64,000 nucleotides of DNA from Alviniconcha marisindica (GCA_018857735.1 JABMCL010000660.1:562001-626000); one strand, 5' to 3'; shown: positions 47,396 through 62,570, numbered from the stretch's first letter. The notes: a model not told the origin generated them from the letters alone. Numbers and translations: made by a program.

Positions 47396-48431
47396 AAACA
47401 CTCAATAGTTTCATGAACATTTGTCTTTTTATTTGTGTATTTACAGTCATGAGGAACCAATTAAAAATGTGGCCTACTGCAGACATGTGGATTCTGATCA
47501 GTGGACACTGACAAACCCACAAGATAATCGACCCAACAGACAGAGGCAGTTGTAGGGTCCCCCACTCCAGCGTCGGCACACCTTAGTCTCCTCACTCTGC
47601 TATTTGTCAACAATAAACAAACAAAAGAAGAACCAAGCGAAAAAGGATAAAAGTCAAACAAAAGGACATTTGTGTGATTTTCCAAGAAACTCACCAGCTT
47701 GGGATTACATCAAAAGCTCTTTAAAAAAATAATAATTATCCATCAATAGTTTTAGTAGGGCTACCCAACTGGGTGCTTTTGCTGGTAATCTCATAGACTT
47801 GGGGGGGGGGGGGGGGGGGGAAGAGAGACAGAGAGGCTTTATATGTTTGTTCTGAAAGAGAAAAATAATGGCAGCCTAAAACACAAACAAAAGCACTACT
47901 GAATTTACAGCAGCAGGGTCGCTGTAGGTATTGAAGAAGAACTGAAGAATGCAATGTCAAATGTTTTAAACACGGACAACTTTGAATACTGTTATGTCAG
48001 ACAAACGGTTGATAAATATTTTCTTCAAATATACAGAGAGCGGTAAAAGATGGGTCATGAGAGATAGGGAGAAAAACCAGCGACTTATTATACAGAGTAA
48101 AACAAATTACTCATCTTCAAACTAAAGCTCCAATAACACTTGGCAGAACATGATGTGGCCGGCCAATCACAAGAAAAAATAAAAAGCATGTTGGAAAATA
48201 TCTATCATCGATATATAGACTGGGTGGAACCCACTTCACATACATATGAAAACAAACCTTTACTTCACAGAACTCGCTCACCTGCTAAATGCAATCATCA
48301 ATTTAGTTAGAGCCGTTTTCAAGCAAAATCATCCATTACGTAATTTTTCTTTTGCTTCTTACTCAAGCAACCAAGCCACTCCACAAACTCTCTCTCTCTC
48401 TCACACACACACACATACACACACACACACA

Positions 48432-48466
<35 letters not shown>

Positions 48467-49844
48467 CATGTACAAGCTGTTGAAGATGTGTTGACTAATT
48501 ATACAACATACTTTTTTTTTGTACAGCAGATATATTTTTCTTTCCAAAAAAATATTTCAATACTTTTCTTTCAATATTTACGGGTGGTATTTCAAGTATC
48601 AATCAAATGGTGGTACAGGTTCTGGCCGGAGACCAGCAATGCACACTTTTCGTACACACAATCAGATGGTGGATGTGTTGTCCAACGAAGCATGTGTTGC
48701 CCAATAATGACTACAGTGCCGTACTTAAACGCATCCTGTATTTGCGACTCAAATGCTCCAATCAAAAGTGCCTTGAGGTTAAGTCTGCATGTGGTAAGAT
48801 TGAAACACTCAAAAGAACACTTATTCTAATTAGAAAACACAAAAAACATGAACATTTTTTCATGTTTTTTGTGAGAGAAAAACTTTCACACAACACACAG
48901 ACAATACACTTGCAAGTGATAATAATTAATATAAGTGAAGTAGATCAAATTTTACTCATATCATCATTTACTAGTGTATTATCTGTTTATTGACTGAGAA
49001 AGGTGTTTTCTCTGAAACTTTGCACATGGTTTGTCTTTCAATGTTTTCTGTGTTTTGATCTTGTTTTAGAATGCTAGCAGTCAACTTTGTTTCAGATTTA
49101 ATTTAAAAAAACTCTTCTTCTTCTTCTTTTTTCCAGTGTGAACTAAATTAGGACTGCAGCATGTGTCATAGAACATGGCAGGAAAGACACTGACCTGTTC
49201 CCTCATCTCATTGTGCCAATGGGTGGTCATGGTGTTGTTGACACGCAGTGCCTGGATGGTAAAGGAAGCAAAAATGCTGGGGGGGGGGGGGGGGGGGGGG
49301 GGGTGCTGGTGAGAAGGTTAACCTAAAAAGTGACAGGATGAAGTTTCAAATACACCACCCAGTGGTTCAGGTGTCTTCAGTTTTCACATATTATCATCAT
49401 CATTATGAACTGATCATCCTCAGTTATTCTTGTTCTGTTTCTGTTCTGTTTCACTTGCTGATGCAGTACTCCCCCAATAACAAAACAGGGGGTTGGGGGT
49501 GGCATATACCCCACCATTAAGTGGGAACATGCACCCAGATTGAAGGGTGTGTATGCACCTGTCAATTTCACAAAATGGGACGCAAAGATAAGAAGCTGAT
49601 GGATTTTGTCTCACTGAACAAATCAAAACGTGCATTCCATTTTTTTTATCTTGAATTCATCAACCGTAAGTGCAGGAAAATAAATGACAAAGACACAAAT
49701 GAATAGTGACTAGACGGTGAAAATCAAAAACCATTGTAATTATATACATGTACAATTATCCAGCACAACAATGAAATCAACCAAATTTACTACTGTGTGT
49801 TTGGGGGTGTGTGGGGGTGGGGGTGGGGGTACATGTGTGTGTGC

Positions 49845-49886
<42 letters not shown>

Positions 49887-52800
49887 AAAGAAGATGTTCT
49901 TAATCATGCATGTTTTTTCTTCATAGCGACTAATGAGAATGAATGTGACTAACATGAATACATGCACACTGAACAGGACTGACTGTATGCAGTATATCTA
50001 TCATACAAACCAACCTAGAATCTCTGACTGATAAAACAGCCACTTTTGCATACCAGTCTGTGTTGCATAATGCTCAGAATACAAGCAAAACGTTGGTTTT
50101 GTTTCTACAGATCTCTCTATGCATCTTTCTGTTTCAACACTAACCAACTAGTGAGTTTAATGATTGTTTTGCAAATATCATATGGACCAAATTTCAGTTC
50201 ATAAGCAATGTATGATAGGCTTCATGGCAACATTTTGGGCAAACAGAAAGTGGCAGACGATACATGCACTGAAGTTATACCCAAACTAACACTAAATAAT
50301 TATTAAAACTAAATGAGTTCTACCACCTGCTTCAAAATCAATGTGTACTTTGAATATGCACACAGGCACAGCACCGTACTTGACAGCTATAACATTAATA
50401 ACATTTACAAAAAGAAAAGAACAAAAAGAATGTACAGATTTTGTGTGTTATTTTGGTCAACTGATTCACGTCAAATCTGTGGCTTTTAAACTAACAAGCA
50501 GACGACTAAATGCATAGTAGTCTTCACTGGACAAGCCAAGGACAAGTGGTACCAAGAAAAATACCACGAAATACAATTAGAAGCACAGCACAATACTTGC
50601 ACAGAATTTCAAAAACAGACACACCATAAAAACACGAGACAAGCCAAACACGTTGCACAAACAATTGCATTTCAGAGTGAATGAAAAGAAATAGATTAAA
50701 AAAAAGTTGAGAAATATAAACTAGGCACATGTTGAATAAATAGTTAATCCATGGCAAGCGAAAGAATTGGGCCTTTTCCAGCCAGTGAACATTTCTCATG
50801 ACACAACATGACAACACCACTGACAGTGTAAAAACCAGCCAAAGAGTTCTCGTTCCTGCTTTACTCAGTTCAAAATTATCCCCAAGGAAGATTTTCTCTT
50901 CTTCTATTCTGTTCTGTTAATAACCTGCAACTTGATAAAAAAAAGAAAAAAGAAAAAGGGTGACTCGAAATTCAGTCCATGTCTCACATTCCAAAGAAGA
51001 GGTTACAAGAGCTGTAAGTTTATTTGTCAGTCAGTAGTACTTCCCCCTGCAGGTCTGGGATCTGATGTGACATGAGATTACTCTCATCAAGATGTACTGT
51101 GAAAAAAGTAAAAAATAAAAATAAAAAAGAAGCTAGTAATCCGATATCTAGCTGTAGTATGGGGGAGTTGAGCACCATTTTGAGGAAGAAGAAAACAGAC
51201 ACAGCAGCGGTATTAATTTTATACCGTCTTTTTCTTCTTTGTTTTCTTTTTGATTCACATACAACTGTGCTGACTTGTTTCATGTGAGTTTGGAAAGGGG
51301 GGGCGGGAGGCGCTTAGAAGAGTAATTTCCTTGGATAAACAGGAAAACAAATGTTTTTGTTTGAAAAGTACGTCACTTCTCACTCAGCTAACGTTGGCAG
51401 CATATGAATAACACAATCTTGAGTAAATGCATCTTGAAGTTTCATAAATCTCGATCGAAGCACAGCCAGTGTTCAGTTTAATGCTTTCAGAATTCTGAGG
51501 GATTCCTGGGGAAGTGTTGTAACAAAGCTGCACATCACACACTGATAATGCTGCAGACCACTTTGTCTTTTTCTGTCCATCATCAGTGCCATGTGTGAAG
51601 ATCAAACTTGGTTAGCACCACACCCAAGTTGAGTCGGCATGCTTCCTTCTAAACAAAATGTCTGTGGAACTGATTTCTCCATGGCAATGTCTGGCACTGT
51701 TTTGTGACCAGTGTTTTCAACTTACATGGTGTAAAATACCATCAATAAATCCAGCTACACCGAGTTTTGCATGTGTCACAGTGTTTGTGAGAAAATGCAC
51801 TATTACACAATCCACACCAATACTGTTGCATAGCCAGACCCATCATGTCCTCTGATGGCATGCACACCTGCTACCATTTGACCACTGCTCTTAATCCTAG
51901 GTGGTGCCTGAGAGGTAGATAGCTGGCAGATGGACCACTGATGCTGGTGGTGGTTTGATGGTGGGAGTGGCTGTGCGTGTGTGTGTGTGTGTGTGTGTTG
52001 TGTGTGTGTGTGTGTGTGTGAGTGTGTGTATGTGCATGTGCGCATGCATGCACGCATGTGTGTGTGTGTGTTTTATAACTGTCTCAGTCTGTATCACAAT
52101 AGACATGAACACCTCGCGTGTCTGAACAGGCAAATTGATCAGTGTTAGCCTGCTCCATGTGGACAAAGCTGTGCATTTCAGAGAACACCACACTGACTGC
52201 ACCCAAGAATCAGCACAGAGAGACTGAAGCAGCATCCATTTCTGCATTACCGAAGTAGCAGACTAAGTCTGTCTTCTCTTGGAGACGTTTGTCTGCACAA
52301 AAAGCCCTGATGGTGTTCCAGGATACAGCATTGCAAAGTAAGCTGCGGAGCACAGTCACCAGTAGAGCAGCTGTGTCAGTGAAGACTACGCTGGTGATGG
52401 GCACAAGTCACGATGACAGGAAGACCGACCCCAGCAGGAAAAAATGGCTGCATGTGTTGATGATGACAAGCTAGGGACAAGGAAAGCATTTCAAGCGAAG
52501 CTAAAGCTCTGCGGTGATTTCACAAAATGAAGCTGCTGGGCTTTGGCTCTCGCTGTCGTGGTGCACAGGGCCAGAGTTTTCCTGCTGTTCCATCCAACTG
52601 CTTCATCATAAAGCTTAGGCAGATGTGGGTCGCGTTGCGTAGGACACGTGAAAGAAAGACACAAGCCACCCTGGTCTCATGGCACCCTCACACGTCAACC
52701 GGCTTGCTGCGGGGCATACACTGATGGCCACAAGCTAGCGTTTGACGTTCTCTTAAGCTGTCAGCCCGGCAGGTTCCGGGAACACTCGGGTTATCTGGCA

Positions 52801-52939
52801 GCGACCTGCTGATGCTGAAGACACGGTCCCCCACAAGCATCTGTGTCAAGACAAGTTTCTCATCCACAACATGAAGACATGTCCAGTCCTCATGGGGTCA
52901 CTGTAAAGCGCGTACTGACTGGTTGCAGGACATACTGTA
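46381..52939. other. CaMKII/UNC5 intergenic region and UNC5 3' UTR
   Basis: No coding exon recognised. CpG reappears from about 46,380 at intermediate density. Content includes a complex TG/GA/G/AC repeat at 47,148-47,391, a G run near 47,801-47,820, a (CT)n(AC)n run at 48,389-48,459, a G run near 49,280-49,302, (GA)n at 49,848-49,881 and (TG)n at 51,974-52,020. The 3' end of the minus-strand UNC5 mRNA must lie somewhere left of 52,940. A minus-strand AATAAA (plus-strand TTTATT near 51,020) is one possible signal. Confidence 0.5.
47148..47391. repeat. Complex microsatellite (TG, GA, G, AC)
   Basis: Successive TG, GA, CA/TG, poly-G (about 24), GA and AC runs within 240 bp. All open frames here are repeat artefacts. 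Confidence 0.95.
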
Positions 52940-53111
52940 TCACAACCAGGAGCCAATGTCTTTCTCCAGCACAGCGGCAGCGTCCATTCTGCCCATGACC
53001 CTGAGGATGTTCATAAGGTCAGTGACGGCGGACTCCTCACGGTGTCGGGCCTCCCACAGGTCCAGGATGTGATCCGTTGGGCTGGCTTTAGTTGCAAAGT
53101 AATTAATGTAC
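52940..53111 (-). CDS. UNC5: UNC5-type netrin receptor, terminal exon (death domain C-terminal half)
   Basis: Read on the minus strand from an acceptor GTGTGGGCAG at 53,112-53,121, this 172-nt exon encodes (R)YINYFATKASPTDHILDLWE, then ARHREESAVTDLMNILRVMG and RMDAAAVLEKDIGSWL, then TGA. The RY-x-NYFATK-x-SPT-x-x-ILDLWEA block is the signature of the UNC5 death domain, which transmits repulsive guidance and dependence-receptor signals downstream of netrin. The tail after the MGR segment is divergent, as is common. Phase joins exactly with the upstream exon at an AG/G Arg codon. Confidence 0.95.
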
Positions 53112-53885
53112 CTGCCCACACACAAAGGCAAACTAGGGTCTCAGGCATTTAATCAAATAGGTATGAGCCTAGTATTGCCAATTACAAGGCCAAAGCCAAA
53201 GATTATTTAGTCCAGTGTATTTAAAAAATGTTCTGGAATTACTGATGCATCAAGGGCAAAACACTGTTTAAAAAATAAACATTTTACCCCTTACCACTGG
53301 CATTAACTGATCAGAGAGATGACACACTGTTCAAAGACAGGCCTTGTGGTGGCGATGTTGGTGTCTATCATGTGAGACTGGCAATTTCCTCTCATTTCCA
53401 AGACCGTGCAAAGACTCTTATGGTTACCTCCCTTGTACCACAGACCCAACACAAACACAGCAAAACTCGCTTGTGCTGATTTTGCTGATAGAGTTCATTC
53501 TTTTCTCATCCTGCAGGCTATGACAAAGCGCTAGTATAATTCTTTACACTTGCATACATGGACAGGGTGATCAGTGATGAGGCCAAGCCACTGACATCTT
53601 TTGTTACTGCAACTTGGCCGATGCTGAGCTGTCCCACAAAAGGTTGGTGGCACAGAGCAAAAACACTTGCTCTCAAAAGTCAAACTTTACTTAAGCACAA
53701 TCGAGTGTGGTCACGGATGGATGGGTGAGCATTACGTGCTATGCTTTGCACCCATCCTGGAATTTCTCCAGAGTCAAATTATGTGCATACTCTACAAAAG
53801 CCCTTCAGTTTAGGCTATAAATCGAGGTCCCCTGCATAATATATACACAAGCAAAAAGTATCATACGCAGTACGGCATCAATTAC
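53112..53885 (-). other. UNC5 intron
   Basis: A 774-bp intron between the two death-domain exons. Donor GTAATT and acceptor GGGCAG on the minus strand. No repeat or gene seen within it. Confidence 0.85.
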
Positions 53886-53987
53886 CTGTCCACAGTGAGA
53901 GCCTGTGCCAGCATCCTCCAGTCATTGCCACGGGCGTTGGGAGGATCCAGCAGCATGCACAGCTGACAGCGTATGTGGGGTGGTAAC
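53886..53987 (-). CDS. UNC5: UNC5-type netrin receptor, penultimate exon (death domain N-terminal half)
   Basis: This minus-strand exon is exactly 102 nt. It encodes [20 protein letters not shown] followed by [13 protein letters not shown], with partial Arg codons at both ends. The I-R-x-x-L-C-x-x-LD-x-P-x-x-RG-NDWR-x-LAQ-x-L pattern is the first half of the UNC5 death domain. Acceptor GGCTGTGACAG and donor GACAG/GTAATT fit consensus. The upstream junction (VF then AG/G) and the downstream junction (VD then AG/G) are both in frame, which makes the three-exon chain secure. Confidence 0.95.
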
Positions 53988-54264
53988 CTGTCACAGCCAA
54001 CAGACCGTTTGCTTCAACACTCGCAACACACTCAAAGTCAAATGCTACTTGTTTTAAAGGCGAAATCATGATTGAACATTAGCGGGTAATTTCCATTGAG
54101 AATGGATGTTTTTGAACAAAACTGTACAATAACGCTGATCATTACTACTGCACAATAACATTGACCACTACCAAAAGAAAACGGCTATTTCTAGAAACTG
54201 GACATGCACGTGTTCATGGCCCAAATTCAGACACACACGCATGCATGCATCCACAATAGTGTGC

Positions 54265-54322
<58 letters not shown>

Positions 54323-54343
54323 ACACACTTGTTTATTTTTTAC
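53988..54343 (-). other. UNC5 intron with (AC)n microsatellite
   Basis: A 356-bp intron that contains about 58 bp of AC repeat (54,270-54,328) just downstream of the donor GTAAAA of the linker exon. No other feature. Confidence 0.85.
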
Positions 54344-54480
54344 CTGAAGACTTGTGCGGACGGGTCTAGGGTGACCATGGAGCTGAATCCAGAACTGGAG
54401 TTGGTAGAGTTGGTGTTGACGGTGGATGACCTGGCCTTCATCGTACCTCCTGCTGCTCCGGACTGCACTGGTGTCCCCTT
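54344..54480 (-). CDS. UNC5: UNC5-type netrin receptor, linker exon before the death domain
   Basis: The frame ends in VFR, joining directly to the death domain, so its 3' end is secure. Inferred length is 137 nt, encoding KGTPVQSGAAGGTMKARSST, then VNTNSTNSSSGFSSMVTLDP, then SAQVF. This Ser/Thr/Asn-rich stretch suits the flexible linker between the UPA and death domains. The 5' boundary is taken at GATGCAG/AAGGGG. It is uncertain, because the adjacent intron consists of about 17 repeat copies that each carry the same GATGCAG/AAG string. Confidence 0.75.
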
Positions 54481-55101
54481 CTGCATCACACACACAACCA
54501 CACTGACACTGAATCTTCTGCATCACACACACAACCACACTGACACTGAATCTTCTGCATCACACACACAACCACACTGACACTGAATCTTCTGCATCAC
54601 ACACACAACCACACTGAATCTTCTGCATCACACACACAACCACACTGACACTGAATCTTCTGCATCACAAACACAACCATACTGACAGTGAATCTTCTGC
54701 ATCACACACACAACCATACTGACAGTGAATCTTCTGCATCACACACACAACCACACTGACACTGAATCTTCTGCATCACACACACAACCACACTGACACT
54801 GAATCTTCTGCATCACACACACAACCACACTGACACTGAATCTTCTGCATCACAAACACAACCATACTGACAGTGAATCTTCTGCATCACACACACAACC
54901 ACACTGACAGTGAATCTTCTGCATCACACACACAACCACACTGACACTGAATCTTCTGCATCACACAGAACCACACTGTGACTGAATCTTCTGCACCACA
55001 CACAGAATCACACTAACACTGAATTTCTGCATTGCATACAGTACTACACACTGATGCTGAATCTTCTGCATCACACACAGAACCACACTGACACTGAATC
55101 T
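54478..55101. repeat. 37-bp minisatellite abutting the UNC5 exon, carrying repeated acceptor sites
   Basis: About 17 tandem units of 37 bp (two shortened to 31 and 35, the last three diverged) read CTTCTGCATCACACACACAA then CCACACTGACACTGAAT. On the minus strand each unit carries GTGTGTGATGCAG/AAG, which matches the acceptor of the UNC5 linker exon. The first unit overlaps the exon boundary by three bases. Subfamilies are marked by CCATACTGACAGTG versus CCACACTGACACTG. Confidence 0.95.
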
Positions 55102-56440
<1,339 letters not shown>

Positions 56441-56442
<2 letters not shown>

Positions 56443-57278
56443 CGTGTGTGCACGTGTATGAGAGTCACTGTGTGTGTGTGTATGTGAGTGTGTATGTGTG
56501 CGTGCCTGCGTGAGTTCGTTCGGCAGTGGGCGTTAAAGAGGAAAATCGTGGGAGTGGGAGAGCAGAGCAGAGCAGGCGAGCGGCGTGGCGGGTACTTGAG
56601 AGTGTTTATCGGGTGTAATCTTGCAGCAGGGTGGAGAGAGCCAGAGCGGGGAGGAAGCTGTTTACGGCCCCCTGTCCAGATTGCACTCTGATCTACGTCA
56701 GCCGCACGTGAAGCAAGGCAGACCCCGGCCTGACAAATCGGCCCGCGCTCGGCAAACTCTCGGCCACTACCGGGCTGTCTCTCTCTCTCTCTCTCTCTCT
56801 CTCCATCCTCCTCCTCCTTCCCACCTCGTATTTCCCCACCAGGTCATCAAACTGCATTTCGTGGACAATTTACCACCTCATGAAAATGGGAATTTGGGAT
56901 CAAGCACTGCGGTCTAAGGTGTTCAGCTTCGGTTTATAACCCCCCCCCCAACACCCACACACACCCACGCACCTTTGTTTTTGTTGTTGCGGCAAATCTG
57001 GCTGTCAGCCTTATTAAATTTTAATATGTAGTTTAGAAATGACTACTGAGTTTCTGGTTTTACATTCATGAACATGTGATCATGCCATATATTCAGTCAT
57101 ACAAAGCCTGTGTCTGTATGGCTTGTTTCTGTAACCTGACAATATTTTGAAGACTGGTAGATTTTCACACGAGAATGCCCAGCTACGGACTGTGACACCG
57201 CCCATCCCCCCACCGAAATGTGCCTGTACTGACCAAGGACTGTTGCGTGGGTTTTTTTCCGGACGAATACTTGTTCCA
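56441..57278. other. Non-coding sequence, probable intron
   Basis: A GC-rich part (56,520-56,780) is followed by a (CT)n run and then AT-rich sequence. No exon supported. Confidence 0.45.
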
Positions 57279-57606
57279 GGACTGTTGTTTTTCTGAACTG
57301 GACCGGCCCAGCAGTTGTCCTTTCGGGTCAGGACTGTTGTTTTACTGAACTGGACCAGCCCAGCAGTTGTCCTTTCGGGTCAGGACTGTTGTTTTACTGA
57401 ACTGGACCGGCCCAGCAGTTGTCCTTTCGGGTCAGGACTGTTGTTTTACTGAACTGGACCGGCCCAGCAGTTGTACTTTCGGGTCAGGACTGTTGTTTTA
57501 CTGAACTGGACCGGCCCAGCAGTTGTCCTTTCGGGTCAGGACTGTTGTTTTACTGAACTGGACCGGCCCAGCAGTTGTCCTTTCGGGTCAGGACTGTTGT
57601 TTTTCT
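57279..57606. repeat. 52-bp minisatellite, six full copies
   Basis: Units begin GGACTGTTGTTTTACTGAAC, continue TGGACCGGCCCAGCAGTTGT and end CCTTTCGGGTCA. Copies start at 57,279, 57,331, 57,383, 57,435, 57,487 and 57,539, with a partial seventh at 57,591. They are nearly identical, so the array is young or homogenised. The unit length is not a multiple of three, so the long frames across it are accidental. Confidence 0.97.
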
Positions 57607-58711
57607 CGGACAAGTGTCAGACACGGGGCTGCTGTTCTGCCCGATCCAGCGTCGGGGACCAGATTACAATGCAACAACCACAAGACGATACCCGGCTACT
57701 GGAAACAAGGGCCTCACCACAACCTCGTCACAGCCAATCTCGCTCAAAGCGCCCCCTCCCCCTCTCCCCCCCCCCTTTCAATCGTTCTCCTCCATTCCTC
57801 TCGACAGTGACAATATCCCAGTCGAGCTGCTCCACTCAAGCAGCCGCTATCTAAAAAAAAAAAAAGAAAAAAAAAAAGAAGAAGAAGCAGAAATCCTCCG
57901 CCCTCTTCTTTACCCCAACGCCCTGGAGCCTATCTAGTTCAAAGCAAATGTATCTAATTGCGTGAGCACTGTCTATTCTGGGAAAACAGTCCCGGGAGGA
58001 GCACCTCCAGGCCACCCAAAGCAGTAGCGGTGAAATTGATCTTACACCAGAAACTTATTCACAACGGTCCTACAGGGGCATTACGTCTTTTTATCATCAT
58101 CATCATCACATCATCATCACCCTCACCACAGTCATCATCATCATCAACACCAGCATCATTATCTTTACCATTATTATTCTTACAGTTTCCTGTTTTTTCT
58201 TCCCTCGGCTGCTTTTTTCCCCCCTTCCCCTTTCCGAATCCGTTCAATGTTTTGTGGTCGGATTTTTGTTTGTTTGTTTGTTTGTTGACTGGGGGAAATT
58301 TATGGTGCAGGTGGTCTATCGAGCTTCACGATCTCAGACGGTAACGGTGTTCAGCATATCCGCTGCTCCAGTAAAAGGTTTTTAAAATCTCATTCGAGAA
58401 AAGGACGCTAGCAGGCAGCCTGCTTTCAGCCAAAAGGTATGGCTGACTGCCAGGAGCGCCGTGTTCCTTGCCTCCTCGGCTTGTTGGTCGTTGCCCCTTC
58501 CCTCCAGACACCTAGGTTTCAGTGTACAGGTTTTCTACTGGGCTTTTTCAAACTGTGTGGTTTTTCTTTGTTTTGGTTTTGGTTTTTTACTTCCCTTTAT
58601 AGTCCATTACTGTAAACTTCAACCCTTTAAACATGCATTACCCCGATTTATTGTTTATACTAATCTTCCATACTGTGAGTGTGTGATCTTTAGTGTCTGT
58701 TACGGTCAGAG

Positions 58712-58712
<1 letters not shown>
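57607..58712. other. Non-coding sequence with (CAT)n and poly-A
   Basis: An A-rich tract near 57,853-57,885 and a degenerate (ATC)n run at about 58,093-58,170. No exon or RNA gene recognised. Confidence 0.5.
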
Positions 58713-58801
<89 letters not shown>

Positions 58802-58886
58802 TGTGAATGAGACTCAGTACATATGTGTGTGCATGCGTGCGTATGTGTGTATGCGTATGTATATATATATATAATATATATATATC

Positions 58887-58937
<51 letters not shown>

Positions 58938-58965
58938 TGTGTGTGTGTGTGTGTGTGTGTGTGTG
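58713..58965. repeat. (GA)n, (AT)n and (TG)n microsatellite cluster
   Basis: About 86 bp of GA, then a short variable spacer, about 55 bp of AT and about 50 bp of TG. Confidence 0.95.
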
Positions 58966-60296
<1,331 letters not shown>

Positions 60297-61319
60297 ATTT
60301 TCGAGGCAAGGCGGAGTCAAATCCATCAGGACCAGTACATTTCTCATTCTATTCGCGGAGTTTGTGATCTCACAGGCCAGAGTTTCGGACTGATAGAGAC
60401 CCAGTCCGAGACTGGCATCCGCGCCTGGCCATAGTATATGTGGTTTTCTCTTCAGAAAGGTTGTGGTTTGTGGACACTCTTGCGGCTTTGTCCCTCACAA
60501 CTAATGAAACATTAAAATGGCTCTCATCGCTGCCCATCTTAATGCAGACGTCATTCTGGTGGCGACAGGTATCTAATCTCCCTCTTTCCCATACCTCTAG
60601 TCGCACGTCCGTGATAAGCCTAGGGTTTCTGTGGACGTAAAGCACCATGAAAGAAAAAGGATGACGACAGCCTGGTGTCATTGCCACCCAAGTAGGTGGG
60701 ACTTGCCGGACCTTGTGTGGGTGATTAGCTGAGATACCGGCCGCCAGACAGCGGACAGGCAGAGTGTCTCTACAGATGGTTGAGGAAAGACACCTTCACC
60801 AGTACACTGGACGCTGGCATTGTCTGCACTACATCACACCGCAGGCGGCTGCGGAGAAAAGGCGCTGTTCTCACTGAAGTCAAGACCCTCAAATACTGTG
60901 TACTTGTTACATCTTTATCAGAAAACGAATGGGTTTCACGAATAGGTCACCATATAACAGACACGTCATTTTATATACTGAAAGGCCGCCAATTCTCATA
61001 CACTGATAACAACAGCATTTCAAAAACACTTTCGCTCTGATCCACCACAAACCCCGTTTCTGAACTGAAGGGTGGAGGCGGGTGGGGCGTTATTATTACT
61101 GCCGGTTCCCACTGTCAGGTAAGACAAACAGACCTTCACAAGAGTTATAAACTTCAGACCCAATCAGCACCTGCGGCATGCACCCATCTGACCCCCTCCC
61201 TCCTCCCTTGCACTGCGCTGCACCCCGCCCCTGGCCCCGTGGGAGAAGGCTTGTTTATGCATTGCCGTCACCCAGTCCCTGCACTCATGGACACATACCT
61301 CTCGTACTGAATCCACTGC
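60297..61319. other. Non-coding sequence
   Basis: No exon, RNA gene or repeat family recognised. CpG density is normal. Confidence 0.45.
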
Positions 61320-61730
61320 CTCCCTGCCACTTTATTGCCAGACTATTTCACTTTATTGCCAGACTATTTCACTGTATTGCCAGACTATTTCATCCACGAC
61401 AAAATCAGTGGTAGATACTCCTCGTACCGATTCCGTGCATTCCCGGGCACTTTATTGCCAGACTACTTCACTTTATTGCCAGACTATTTCACTTTACTTT
61501 ATTGCCAGACTATTTCACTTTACTTTATTGCCAGACTACTTCACTTTATTGCCAGACTATTTCACTTTACTTTATTGCCAGACTATTTCACTTTACTTTA
61601 TTGCCAGACTATTTCACTTTATTGCCAGACTATTTCATCCACAACAAAATCAGTGGTAGATACTGCTCGTACTGACTGTCGTGCATTCCCTGCCATTTTA
61701 TTGCCAGACTATTTCATCCACGACCAAATC
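61320..61730. repeat. Higher-order minisatellite with TTTATTGCCAGACTATTTCA core
   Basis: The ~20-23 bp core occurs 12 times in three blocks. Each block ends with a CATCCAC(G/A)AC(A/C)AAATCAG segment, and the first two are followed by TGGTAGATACT plus TCGTAC and GTGCATTCCC. Simple core expansion is thus nested inside a longer repeat. Frames read as repeated FIARLFH-type peptides, which are artefacts. Confidence 0.95.
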
Positions 61731-61823
61731 AGCCGAAGTCGAGGTAAAAATGAAAATAAAGGAGAGGGGATAAGGGAGGAAGCTGTTTCGGTGCGTTCTC
61801 AGAGGGAAAGGCCGTTTCAAAAT

Positions 61824-61971
61824 TAAATATTGAACATAAACATCAACGTGGCGATACGTTTTTCACTGGCTGGCCCCAAACTTCATTTTAACAAATAAAT
61901 ATTGAACATAAACGTCGACGTGACGATACGTTTTTCACTGGCTGGCCCCAAACTTCATTTTAACAAATAAA
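61824..61971. repeat. 74-bp tandem duplication
   Basis: Two adjacent, nearly identical units start AAATATTGAACATAAAC and contain CGATACGTTTTTCACTGGCT and CCCCAAACTTCATTTTAACA. The few differences include CATCAACGTGG versus CGTCGACGTGA. Confidence 0.95.
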
Positions 61972-62570
61972 AAGAAGAAGATACACCACCTGAGATCTCA
62001 CTTTGCAAGGAAGAATCAGCCATGTGGCAGAACAAACAGGGGGTAAGATGAAGAGACAGAGTGGGGTGGACGGGGGAGTGGGGAGAAGGAGGGGGCGAGG
62101 TGGGGGGGGGGGGGGGGAGTAAGAAAGGGGAAAGATGGTGTTTGTTGTGGATACACTGCTGACAAAGAATGTCCACACATGCAGCCAGAAAGCTGTTTTT
62201 ACATGTGCAAGTAATGCAAGGAGAGATTAGTCTTGCATTTCCATGGGATTTGCTGGGGAAGGTAGTGCGTGTCCGGGGAAGGGGGTTGGGGGGGGGGGGG
62301 GGGGGCGGCAGTTAAGGGCTCAAATAGAACCTAACTATGCATGGCGGCATCAAAGACGAGTACTGCCGCATTCAGCACTGTGCTGGAATTGTGCACGGAT
62401 TATCGTGTGCAGAGACCGGCAGACGCTTCACTGCTTTCCACACCTTGTCTTCCGGCCGCTCTCAAACGCGCGATGACCTCAGACACAATCCCCAGGATGA
62501 ACAGACATGTGCACCAGCATCACAGATTGTGGTGTCGGTGATACTGTGTGTAGGGGTGGGGTGGGGGTAG
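61972..62570. other. Non-coding sequence with poly-G runs
   Basis: G-rich runs near 62,100-62,118 and 62,288-62,306. No gene recognised. Confidence 0.5.

Noticed and set aside
57471..57854. Three overlapping frames across the 52-bp repeat
   Set aside because: The unit length is not divisible by three, so the same repeat is read in all frames; non-coding.
61335..61826. 163-codon frame with FIARLFH repeats
   Set aside because: A translation of the TTTATTGCCAGACTATTTCA minisatellite.
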